A stretch of DNA of 64,000 bases from Spirosoma aureum. Its GTDB lineage: Bacteria; Bacteroidota; Bacteroidia; Cytophagales; Spirosomataceae. A program made the translations under genes and the position numbers. A model generated the notes under the pieces. That model was not told the DNA's origin, ran no database searches, and saw only the letters and a program-made list of their open reading frames with translations. The stretch covers positions 8,783,001 through 8,847,000 of the forward strand of contig NZ_CP050063.1 of the NCBI RefSeq assembly GCF_011604685.1. Reading direction: 5' to 3'. The first letter of the stretch is position 1, and each line of letters begins with the position of its first letter. Below are positions 8,292 through 17,020 of the stretch, piece after piece.

Positions 8292-11200
8292 TTACAATGG
8301 CTTAAAGAGTTGTATTCCCATTCCATTTCGAGCGACGGCAATCAGTAATCCCTTTGGTGTCTGGATGGGGCGAATATCACGAATTTCACCATTAAGCAGA
8401 AATCCAGAATCTACGGGCGACAACGCAGTAAAATTCCCCTTTCCATCGTTTATCAATACTAATCCATAACTAGCATCATAACGCCCCTGATACATACTAA
8501 CCCCATAGAAGTTCCCACCGCCTAACACGTCGAGATCGCCGTCGTTGTCAATATCTATAGCCTGTAGCGCAAATAACTTTGAAACCTGGGCCATCATGGG
8601 TAGTTCATGGATAACAAACCTACCATTCTGGTTTTCCAGATAAATCGACGCGAATTGATTAACGGAATACTCCTCAGCCCCTTTTAAATCATCGTCTTTT
8701 AAGATATTATCCAGTGTTTGGCCCGCAAATGACACATAATCGGTAAATCGCTTATTAATAATACTGGGCATCTGTTTACCCAACTCATCTTTAAAGGCCA
8801 GCGGATACCAGTCCTTTCCACGATTATAGGCTATGATTTGCTCCGTACTTTGATTCCCGTCTATATCTTTTACCCACATGCGTAACTGCGAATCAGGCGC
8901 CTTTCGGAATTTGGTATTCGTCCCAAGATTACCCGCCATCAGATCGATATCGCCATCGCGGTCAAAATCAGCAGCAATGACTCGCTGGTAGAATCCATTT
9001 AAGGGGGTCTCGTCTGCCGTGATCGGTTTGACTTCAGAAAACCTGCCTTTGTCATTGGCAAAGATCCGGATAGGCATCCAGTCACCGGCCAGAATCAGAT
9101 CCTGATCTTTATCGCCGTCGGAATCGGCCCAGACAGCGTCTGTAATCATCCCGGCTTTACGCAATCCGGCAGCAAGCTTATCGGTCTGATCCGAAAATCT
9201 GCCTTTTCCATCATTGATCAGTACATATGAATTGGGTGATTTACCATAGCCAAACCCTACCACTCGCCCGCCAACAAACAAGTCCAGATCACCATCTCGA
9301 TCAATATCAACTGGCCGAACACAGCTTTTATTATCGTACATAGGCGGTAATGCAGTTGCCGAACGGCTGAAATGACCCTGCCCATCGTTCAGATAAAGTC
9401 GATCAAACTGCTCGGTCATCTGACCGTAAAACTCGTTCCCTCCCGATACTACGTACAAATCCAGATCTTTGTCGCCATCAGCATCGAAGAAAACGGCGTC
9501 AACGTCTTCGTACGTTGAGTCACGAACAAAGTCCGGTTGATTCGACGTAGTAAATCGGCCAGTAGGTTGCTGAATCAGTAAACTACCTGACTGCCATTTG
9601 GCTCCGCCTGCATATACATCAGCTAAACCATCGCCATTTACATCACCAATGGCCAGATGCGGACCTTCTGTCGATACTTTAAACGGCATTAATGACTCGC
9701 GGACGAAATCGAAATATTCGCTATTCTCGAGATGGCGATATGGAATTGAGTCTGATTTTGTCACATCGACGAAGCGGGCTTGCCTAGCGGGAGCAGTATA
9801 CTGAAAAGTTGCTCCATCGAGTTTAGCATCGGCTTGATTCAGAATGATTTGCTGGTTGCTTTTTACATTTTTGTGAACCTCCATGCGCTGAGTTGGCCAG
9901 ATCACGATCAGCGAGTCAATGCTGTCATGGTGGCCAAGGCCAAATAATAATTCAGGAGCTACCGACGACTCAAAACCCCGCGTTGGCATCAGTTGCTGCA
10001 CTAATGTAGTGTCGTTATACTTCAGGATAACCTTTGCCCCTACCCCAAATGTATTCGGTGAATCGCCCTTCAATTTAACCGTCAGGTATTTGTTATCAGG
10101 AAATAGAGAATTAGCTTCATTTCGATAAAGCCCGGCAGGGTCATCAATATTGTTCGTAATCAGATCAAGATCACCGTCGTTATCCAGATCAGCATAAGCA
10201 GCCCCATTCGAATAATTTGGTACCTCAAACCCCCAGGCAACCGATTTATCGTCGAATCTCAGGGAAGGTGTACCCCGATATAAATAGTTGTGTACTTTTC
10301 CTTCAGGCATCAGCTTGACGGCTCGTTCATCAAGTGAACGTGATGTTTCAACCGCATACCGTAACGAGTCATCGGCCGCAAACTTGACGTAGTCCAGATT
10401 ATTAGGCCGATGTACAATACCATTCGTAATAAACAGGTCTTTTATGCCATCATTATCATAATCTGCCAGCAATGGTGACCAGCTCCAATCGGTAGCAGCC
10501 ATACCCGCCATAGCACCAATATCCATGAATTTCTTTCCGGATAGGTTTAGTTGCAGACAGTTCCGGCTATATTGGTTCATGTAGCCGAAGGCCAGTTTAT
10601 AGAGGTAAATATCAAGTGGATCTTCGCCCAAAGATGATTTTTCAACTGTTTCATCCTCTGGGTACATATCTAGTGTCACAATATCAGCGAATCCATCGTT
10701 ATTGACGTCTGCAATGTCGTTACCCATTGAGAAGCGACTAGTATGCTGAAACGATTTTTTTATGCTCTCAGTAAATGTGCCGTTCTGGTTATTGATGTAA
10801 TAGTAGTCGTCTTCGTGAAAATCGTTTGAAATGTATAAATCCTCCCAACCATCGTTGTTAAGGTCAGCTACCGAAATACCAAGTCCATAGCCCATAGCGG
10901 CTCCGAAAATGCCCGCTTTTTCACTCACGTTGGTGAATCGGGCAATTTTTCCAGCCGGGCTCTTTCCCGCTTTTGATACAGTCTGATTTTCGTACAGGTA
11001 ATCGCCAGACTCATTGTGGCGTAGGTTACGGGCAGAAACCCGGTCATAACTGCGGGATGTATGCACGGCATGATTAAGCAGATAACAGTCAAGGTCGCCA
11101 TCGTGGTCATAGTCAAAGAAGGCCGCCTGGGTAGAGAAGCCTGTAAAATCTAACCCATAATCAGCCGCTTTTTCGGAAAATGTTCCATCTCCATTGTTGA

Positions 11201-11642
11201 TATATAATTCATTGGCACCCTCTAATCCCCGAAAATTACCCACTGCACAAACGTATATATCGAGAAAGCCATCACCATTCACGTCGGCCATAGTCGAACC
11301 CGTTTGCCAATCCGAAAATCCTTCGACACTTGCTTTGGCCGTAATATCCTCGAATTTAAAATTGCCTTTATTAAGGTATAACTTATTCTTGCCCTGATTT
11401 GAAACAAAGTATAAATCGGTAAGGCCGTCGTTGTTGATATCACCAGCAGAAACACCGCCACCATTATAAAAGTAGAGGTAATCAAGGATATTGATTTTTT
11501 CGGTCGGTACGAGATGATTGATAAAACCTACACCCGTTTGCGTTGAGTCAAGAGTCTGGAAAAGCGGCTTTTCCGATTTAAATGAATTGCAGCCTGTCAA
11601 CAAAAACGTACAGGCAACCAGTAATAGACTAATTCTTTTCAT
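8292..11642 (-). CDS. FG-GAP/VCBS repeat lipoprotein with ASPIC/UnbV domain (copy B)
   Basis: A large surface-type lipoprotein of 1116 residues starting MKRISLLLVACTFLLTGC (11642). The frame upstream to 11714 is rejected because the signal peptide starts here. Two blocks of calcium-binding FG-GAP/VCBS motifs (GDINNDGLTDLYF, ADVNGDGFLDIYV, DYDHDGDLDCYL and many DxDxDG variants) form probable beta-propellers. They flank a central ASPIC/UnbV (CRTAC-type) domain with TVKLKG, MPTRGFESS and LIVIWP. No catalytic residues are evident; binding or presentation of a large ligand is the usual guess. It sits 83 nt downstream of a paralogue of the same plan. Confidence 0.88.
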   Translation of the reverse strand: MKRISLLLVACTFLLTGCNSFKSEKPLFQTLDSTQTGVGFINHLVPTEKINILDYLYFYNGGGVSAGDINNDGLTDLYFVSNQGKNKLYLNKGNFKFEDITAKASVEGFSDWQTGSTMADVNGDGFLDIYVCAVGNFRGLEGANELYINNGDGTFSEKAADYGLDFTGFSTQAAFFDYDHDGDLDCYLLNHAVHTSRSYDRVSARNLRHNESGDYLYENQTVSKAGKSPAGKIARFTNVSEKAGIFGAAMGYGLGISVADLNNDGWEDLYISNDFHEDDYYYINNQNGTFTESIKKSFQHTSRFSMGNDIADVNNDGFADIVTLDMYPEDETVEKSSLGEDPLDIYLYKLAFGYMNQYSRNCLQLNLSGKKFMDIGAMAGMAATDWSWSPLLADYDNDGIKDLFITNGIVHRPNNLDYVKFAADDSLRYAVETSRSLDERAVKLMPEGKVHNYLYRGTPSLRFDDKSVAWGFEVPNYSNGAAYADLDNDGDLDLITNNIDDPAGLYRNEANSLFPDNKYLTVKLKGDSPNTFGVGAKVILKYNDTTLVQQLMPTRGFESSVAPELLFGLGHHDSIDSLIVIWPTQRMEVHKNVKSNQQIILNQADAKLDGATFQYTAPARQARFVDVTKSDSIPYRHLENSEYFDFVRESLMPFKVSTEGPHLAIGDVNGDGLADVYAGGAKWQSGSLLIQQPTGRFTTSNQPDFVRDSTYEDVDAVFFDADGDKDLDLYVVSGGNEFYGQMTEQFDRLYLNDGQGHFSRSATALPPMYDNKSCVRPVDIDRDGDLDLFVGGRVVGFGYGKSPNSYVLINDGKGRFSDQTDKLAAGLRKAGMITDAVWADSDGDKDQDLILAGDWMPIRIFANDKGRFSEVKPITADETPLNGFYQRVIAADFDRDGDIDLMAGNLGTNTKFRKAPDSQLRMWVKDIDGNQSTEQIIAYNRGKDWYPLAFKDELGKQMPSIINKRFTDYVSFAGQTLDNILKDDDLKGAEEYSVNQFASIYLENQNGRFVIHELPMMAQVSKLFALQAIDIDNDGDLDVLGGGNFYGVSMYQGRYDASYGLVLINDGKGNFTALSPVDSGFLLNGEIRDIRPIQTPKGLLIAVARNGMGIQLFKPL

Positions 11643-11725
11643 TGTAGGTAAGTTATTGACGTTTCTGCCATGATACTTATCCAGACGGTGCATCTGGATG
11701 CTAATGGTCGCCAATTTTCCGGGTG

Positions 11726-14700
11726 TTATAAGGGTTTTCTGGCCGTTGCCGGTGGTTGTTTTAACGCAAACACTTGAACACGGTCATTATTTTTAGCCAG
11801 AATGAGCTGTCTCTGGGCTAAAAGCTTCATCCGCCTGACTTGCCCACGGACGAAGAATCCACTGACAGCCGGATTTACCGCCTTATACTGAATAGAATGA
11901 TCGGTTGCTTTGCCTTCGTTGTGAAGTACAACACCATAGCTGGCATCATAGCGACCGATTTCGGGGAGCACATCAAAAAAGTTTCCCGCCAAGGCCAGAT
12001 CTGGTCGGCCGTCGCCATCATAATCCATAAATACAGCACTGCACATGGGCGAAATCTGAGCTTCGATAGGCAGTGGTTGAAACATAAATTTGCCTTTGCC
12101 AGTATTCAGCAGCAATACTGATGCGCCGGTAAACGATCGTTTTATTACTGCCTGCTTTAACTGATCTTCATCTAAAAGATCAGTTATTTTTTTGCCTGCA
12201 TAATCGCCGAATTTGACATACTTCTTCTTGATACTGGGCATCTCTTTCTGCAAATCCTGCTTCAGCACCATCGGATACAGTTCTCCTGTTTCATCGGCGC
12301 AGTTAATAATTTGTTCGACTGTACCATTATGATCAAAATCCCCAACATAAAGTTCAGCGGGCGTGCTTTGGGTAGCTCGTATTCGCGAATTCTGCCCCAG
12401 ATTACCAACCAATAGATCGAGATCCCCATCGCCATCTGCATCACCCGCAGTAACACAATTCCACCAACCTTCTGTTTTCAGATTCTCTCCCGTTGCCGCA
12501 GAAATCGTCATTTCCGGCGTCTGGCTCAATCGTCCATGCTTGTTTTCAAATACGCGTATTGGCTCCCAATCTCCTACCACAATCAGTTCCGGATAGTGAT
12601 CGCCATTGAGGTCAGCCCAGGTTGCAGCGGTAATCATACCTAACTGGTCAGCATCTGGTAACGACCGTTTGGTGTAATTCTTAAAATTCCCCGTACCATC
12701 GTTTGTAAGCAAATAACTGGCAGGATTCCGACCATATTGGCCCGGAATCAATCGGGAGCCAATAAATAGATCGATATCTCCATCCTGGTCAAAGTCGGCA
12801 GCCGCTACACAGGAGCCACTGGCTTTCAGATTTGGAAGGCCGGTTTCTGAACGCGTAAATCCCCCCTTGCTATCATTCAGGTATAAGCGATCTAGTAATT
12901 CGTCGGCCTCGGCTCCAAACTCATTACTTCCAGACACAACGTATAGGTCTAAATCCCGGTCGCCATCAGCATCAAATAAAACTGCATCGACAGCCTCATA
13001 AGTTGTATCCTGCCGAATCGCAGCCGGTGTTTTATCCACAAATCGGCCAGCCTGCTGAATAAATAACCGGTGCTGTTGCCCGCTAGCTCCTCCTAAAAAG
13101 GCATCATCCAGGCCATCTCCATTTACATCACCAGTCGCTAAAGCTGGCCCCTGGGTAGAAAACTGTTGCTTTACTAGTGCATCGCGGTTATAGTCTACGA
13201 ATGGGCTCTCCTTATGAACAAAATTCAGTCCTGATGTACTTGAATTATCCAGAAAGATGGGTCCCTGCTGGATAATAGCTGCTTTCCAACGTTGAGAAGC
13301 ATCCTCCTGTCGTAAGGTCAGCATTTGGTTCGCTTTGGGCTGATGTAGCGTTTGCATACGGTCATCCGGCCATATAACCACAACAGAATCAATCTGAGGA
13401 TGCTTTCCAAGGCCAAAAACCATGTTGAGATCAACCGACGATTGAAATCCACGATTCGGCATCTGTTGTAGCACCTGCATTTGTGGCTTTCTATCTATAC
13501 CATGCTGGTACACAAACACGCTCGCACCGATTGCGTTTCGATTGAGACCTATTCCTTCCAGTTTTATTTTCAGGTAGTTCGTTTTATTATTCTCGATAGA
13601 CAGGTTCTTATAAATGGCGACCGGAGCATTTACATTATTGACAATCAGATCTAAATCTCCGTCATTATCTAGATCGCCATAAGCTGCGCCATTTGAAAAA
13701 TCGGGTTCAGATAGCCCCCAATCGAAAGCTTTGTTTGTGAATTGCAGATTTCCCTCATTGTGAAAAGCATAATTAGGAACGGCTTCGGAGGGGGCTTTGT
13801 CCAGAAATTCTTTGAAGTTAAACGCTCGTTGTCTGGCAATTTGAGCCATGTTTTCGCGATCGGCCAAAAAATTCACGAAGTCCTGATCCGTTACGTCTTT
13901 GGCAATACCATTCGCAACAAATATGTCTTTCAAGCCATCGTTGTCCATATCAAAAATTAGTGCACCCCAACTCCAATCGGTTGCCTGAACGCCTGAAAAC
14001 CGTGCGATATCACTAAAAACCGGCAAACCTGCATTTCCGGGTTGATTGCCCTGATTCAGATGCAGCATATTCTGCATGATCTGGTAATGAAAATCGCGAC
14101 TCAGTTTAATCTGCTCTAGATCATGGCTCTCAAAAGTGGATGTTTTTTTGAGCCGACGATCATTTCCCGGTAACATATCGGTGATGAAGATATCCAATCG
14201 GCCATCATTGTTGATGTCGGCTACATCGGCCCCCATCGACGAAAGGCTCGTGTGAGGCATGGCCTCTTTGATCGACTCCCGGAAGGTACCATTGCGGTTA
14301 TTGATATAGAGATAATCCCGTTCATAAAAGTCGTTTGAAATGTAAATATCCGGCCAGTTATCCTCGTTAACATCACCAATGGTAATGCCCAGCCCGAACC
14401 CAATCAAACTCCCATAAATACCGGCTTCTTCTGAAACGTCAATAAAGTGAGGGACAGAAAGCGCGCTTCCGCCCACTTTTTTCTTTTTACTCTTCGTTTT
14501 CTGCTGATCGCCCTTCTCAACAGTCATGTTCCGAAATAGCTTATGCCCACCCAGCGAATCACGTTGCGATCTGATATTTGCATAAACTAGTTTACCGACC
14601 GGCATAAAGCTGTTATTAAGCAGATACATATCCAGGTCGCCATCGCGGTCGTAGTCGAAGAAAGCCGCATGTGTCGAAAATCCACCATCTGACAGTCCAT

Positions 14701-15220
14701 ATTCGGCGGCCCGTTCAGTAAATGTAGGAATACCGTCTGACCCGATTCCATTGTTGATGAAGAGTTCATTACCTCTCTTATCACCCGGTCTGATACCCGC
14801 ATTACACACGTACAGATCCAGTAGTCCATCGCCGTTTACATCAGCGAACGTTGCACCCGTACTCCAGGCTCGTTTACCGGCAACGCCAGCTTTAGCCGTA
14901 ACGTCGGAAAACTCCATTGATGCTGACTCCCGATTTGAGGTATTGAGAAATAGTTTATTATCTCCCATATTGGCAATCAGCAGCACGTCTGATAAGCCAT
15001 CATTGTTGACATCACCAATTGCAACCCCACCGCCATTGTAGAAATTACGGTAATTGAAGATATTAAAATCTTTATCGTCGGTTACTGAATTGGTGAAATT
15101 GATTTGTGTCTCTTCAGCAGGCAGTTTTTGAAATAGCGGATCTGAGGGGGTCTGCTGTTTGGAATGACAACCGGTTAATAGACCTATTGTCAGAAGTAGG
15201 AAACTGATGCGCATTAGCAC
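11726..15220 (-). CDS. FG-GAP/VCBS repeat lipoprotein with ASPIC/UnbV domain (copy A)
   Basis: Paralogue of the next gene, 1164 residues. Signal peptide and lipobox are MLMRISFLLLTIGLLTGC; the start could be the third codon (15214). The N-terminal propeller repeats (GDVNNDGLSDVLL, ADVNGDGLLDLYV, DYDRDGDLDMYL), a central ASPIC/UnbV segment (LKIKLEG, MPNRGFQSS, VVVIWPDDRM) and a second repeat block follow the same order as in copy B. A Lys-rich stretch (KTKSKKKKVGG) interrupts the first block and is absent from copy B. A -7 element lies at 15291-15298, downstream of the SusD terminator, so the pair probably forms its own transcript. Confidence 0.88.
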   Translation of the reverse strand: MLMRISFLLLTIGLLTGCHSKQQTPSDPLFQKLPAEETQINFTNSVTDDKDFNIFNYRNFYNGGGVAIGDVNNDGLSDVLLIANMGDNKLFLNTSNRESASMEFSDVTAKAGVAGKRAWSTGATFADVNGDGLLDLYVCNAGIRPGDKRGNELFINNGIGSDGIPTFTERAAEYGLSDGGFSTHAAFFDYDRDGDLDMYLLNNSFMPVGKLVYANIRSQRDSLGGHKLFRNMTVEKGDQQKTKSKKKKVGGSALSVPHFIDVSEEAGIYGSLIGFGLGITIGDVNEDNWPDIYISNDFYERDYLYINNRNGTFRESIKEAMPHTSLSSMGADVADINNDGRLDIFITDMLPGNDRRLKKTSTFESHDLEQIKLSRDFHYQIMQNMLHLNQGNQPGNAGLPVFSDIARFSGVQATDWSWGALIFDMDNDGLKDIFVANGIAKDVTDQDFVNFLADRENMAQIARQRAFNFKEFLDKAPSEAVPNYAFHNEGNLQFTNKAFDWGLSEPDFSNGAAYGDLDNDGDLDLIVNNVNAPVAIYKNLSIENNKTNYLKIKLEGIGLNRNAIGASVFVYQHGIDRKPQMQVLQQMPNRGFQSSVDLNMVFGLGKHPQIDSVVVIWPDDRMQTLHQPKANQMLTLRQEDASQRWKAAIIQQGPIFLDNSSTSGLNFVHKESPFVDYNRDALVKQQFSTQGPALATGDVNGDGLDDAFLGGASGQQHRLFIQQAGRFVDKTPAAIRQDTTYEAVDAVLFDADGDRDLDLYVVSGSNEFGAEADELLDRLYLNDSKGGFTRSETGLPNLKASGSCVAAADFDQDGDIDLFIGSRLIPGQYGRNPASYLLTNDGTGNFKNYTKRSLPDADQLGMITAATWADLNGDHYPELIVVGDWEPIRVFENKHGRLSQTPEMTISAATGENLKTEGWWNCVTAGDADGDGDLDLLVGNLGQNSRIRATQSTPAELYVGDFDHNGTVEQIINCADETGELYPMVLKQDLQKEMPSIKKKYVKFGDYAGKKITDLLDEDQLKQAVIKRSFTGASVLLLNTGKGKFMFQPLPIEAQISPMCSAVFMDYDGDGRPDLALAGNFFDVLPEIGRYDASYGVVLHNEGKATDHSIQYKAVNPAVSGFFVRGQVRRMKLLAQRQLILAKNNDRVQVFALKQPPATARKPL

Positions 15221-15290
15221 AGGTACATAAATAAAAACGTATTGTTATGGAAGTAGCAAAAGGTCTGGAAAGAGTCGTAGAAAAGGACTA

Positions 15291-15298
15291 CAAAGATA
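15291..15298 (-). promoter_or_regulatory. Predicted -7 element for the FG-GAP pair
   Basis: Minus-strand TATCTTTG is identical to the -7 element of tRNA-Gln in this window. No good -33 TTG was found at 17-23 nt. The leader to 15220 would be about 64 nt. Confidence 0.4.
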
Positions 15299-15364
15299 AG
15301 AAATCTCTAGTGGCTTTTTTGCCGTTTTCCGGCAATTAGTTGGCTTTAAATAAGTCATAAAAGC

Positions 15365-15394
15365 AAAGAGCAAGCCCTAATGAGCCTGCTCTTT
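15365..15394 (-). terminator. Probable terminator after the SusD-like gene
   Basis: AAAGAGCAAGC pairs with GCCTGCTCTTT (one G-T wobble) around a short loop, 20 nt after the SusD stop on the minus strand. The following T-run is weak (GCTTTT), so termination may be partial and allow read-through into the FG-GAP genes. Confidence 0.55.
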
Positions 15395-15414
15395 ACCAGA
15401 TAATAGTAATTGAA

Positions 15415-16893
15415 TTAGTAACCTGGATTTTGCTTCAGGTTCGGGTTCAGCGACAACTGATCCTTTGGAATTGGGAACAGCGTACGGAAACTTTGTGAAG
15501 CTGGTTTGAAGCGCCAAGCTTTGGTAAACTGCCCAAAACGAATCAGATCCTGACGGCGATGGTATTCAAAGGCCAGTTCTCGACCGCGTTCAGCCAGAAT
15601 GTCATCCAGCGTTAATGCCGTAAAGTCTGGCATACCTGCCCGTTTACGAATTACATTGACATCGGTCAGCGCCAATGCATTATTGCCTAAGCGCAGATTA
15701 GCTTCGGCCCGCATCAGGTATGCATCGGCTAAGCGATAAACGACAAAATCGTTATCCTGTTCCGTAAAACTGTTGTTTTTCTGAATTTCATATTTCTGGC
15801 TCCGTGCCCCCGCCATTCGTCCAACAGCTCCAGCGGGTAAAACCAGTGCCGGAATATCAGGATTGAACGCGAATGGTACACCACCATCCTCAAGGAGGGG
15901 AGTGCCATCTGCTTTATATTGCGGGCCAACAATCCACATTTTTTTGCGGATATCCTTGTCATCGAAGGAGTTGTAGAACTCTGTTACCGTAGCGAAACCA
16001 TTCCAGGGAGCCGTACCCAAATTATAGGTCAACTGGTTCAGGTAATGCAGGTTCTGCATCTGTGGACGGAAGCCTGTCCGCTTCGATTTGTCGAACGGGG
16101 TGGCCAGAATAATTTCCGCCGAGTTCTGATTCTGCGTAACGAAGTTGCTGAAGAAATCGCCAACGATCTGAAATTTGCCTGAGCTAATAACATTATTTGT
16201 GCGCGTTACAACATCAGCCCAGCGAGCCGTACCCGTATACACCTGAGCATTCAGATACAATTTGGCCAGAATCATATCGGCCACGTACTTATTCATGCGG
16301 CCATAATAAGCACCACCCGATACATCACTCAAATTCGGATAAGCCGCCAGCAATTCTTTCTCTACGAATGCAAATACTTCGGCCCGAGTACTTTGTTTCG
16401 GTGTGCCAGCGCCAACGGCATTAGAAATGATCACGTTCCCGAACAGATCCATTGCTTCATAATGGAAGAAGGCACGCAAAGCCTGTAATTCGGCTTTGGT
16501 TTTTGCATCACTGAGCGTCCCTAACTGCTGATTGATGGACGTAATGTTATTATAGCACCACGTCCAGGGGCCATTGAACTGACCATTATCAGTAACAGGG
16601 TCCCAGGTGTGGGTATATAATCGTACCCAGTTATCGCCATCTTTCCAGTCACCACCACGGGTCGGAACAATTTGTTCGTCTGTGGTAGTATTCAGGTTAG
16701 CCATATTACCGTAGTAGTCACCTAAGCCATTGTAGAGTGGCCCGATGAGTGCAGCCTGCTGGGCTGCTGTGCTCCCAAATGTCCCGCTGGTAGGGATGAC
16801 ATCGTAGGTAGTTTCGGTAAGATCTGTACAGGACTGACCTGCCAGCATCAGTGCCGAACAGCCCAGAAGCACTTTTATGGTTACTCGTTTCAT
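15415..16893 (-). CDS. SusD/RagB-family nutrient-binding outer-membrane lipoprotein
   Basis: Surface lipoprotein that caps the SusC-like transporter and captures ligand. The 492 residues start MKRVTIKVLLGCSALMLAGQSC, a signal peptide with a lipobox Cys. The body shows SusD features: early ligand-binding loops (FNGPWTWCYNNITSINQQL), TPR-type helices (ELQALRAFFHYEAMDLFGNV) and the C-terminal signature (ANLRLGNNALALTDVNVIRKRAG..., ILAERGRELAFEYHRRQDLIRFG). It lies 127 nt downstream of the SusC-like gene; that gap contains a strong hairpin. The substrate cannot be read; no glycoside hydrolase is encoded nearby, so this is not a classic polysaccharide utilisation locus. Confidence 0.93.
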   Translation of the reverse strand: MKRVTIKVLLGCSALMLAGQSCTDLTETTYDVIPTSGTFGSTAAQQAALIGPLYNGLGDYYGNMANLNTTTDEQIVPTRGGDWKDGDNWVRLYTHTWDPVTDNGQFNGPWTWCYNNITSINQQLGTLSDAKTKAELQALRAFFHYEAMDLFGNVIISNAVGAGTPKQSTRAEVFAFVEKELLAAYPNLSDVSGGAYYGRMNKYVADMILAKLYLNAQVYTGTARWADVVTRTNNVISSGKFQIVGDFFSNFVTQNQNSAEIILATPFDKSKRTGFRPQMQNLHYLNQLTYNLGTAPWNGFATVTEFYNSFDDKDIRKKMWIVGPQYKADGTPLLEDGGVPFAFNPDIPALVLPAGAVGRMAGARSQKYEIQKNNSFTEQDNDFVVYRLADAYLMRAEANLRLGNNALALTDVNVIRKRAGMPDFTALTLDDILAERGRELAFEYHRRQDLIRFGQFTKAWRFKPASQSFRTLFPIPKDQLSLNPNLKQNPGY

Positions 16894-16918
16894 AGAAGTT
16901 TTTGATAATTAATGAGTT

Positions 16919-16954
16919 ACATCGTTAAAACCTCATGTGATATACTAACGATGT
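16919..16954 (-). promoter_or_regulatory. Small inverted repeat before the SusD-like gene
   Basis: ACATCGTTA (16919-16927) and TAACGATGT (16946-16954) are exact inverse copies 18 nt apart, just upstream of the SusD start on the minus strand. It could be an RNA hairpin affecting SusD translation or processing (inference). Confidence 0.4.
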
Positions 16955-16968
16955 GTTAAATAGAACAG

Positions 16969-17015
16969 TTTTCACAAACTGAATTATTTTTTGGATTTAA
17001 TTCAGTTTGTGAAAA
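16969..17015 (-). promoter_or_regulatory. Strong hairpin between the SusC-like and SusD-like genes
   Basis: The arms 16969-16986 and 16998-17015 are perfect 18-bp inverse copies with an 11-nt loop. They begin 6 nt past the SusC stop. Such an intercistronic stem could act as a partial terminator or as a 3' stabiliser that sets the SusC:SusD ratio (inference). Confidence 0.75.
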
Positions 17016-17020
17016 ACAAC

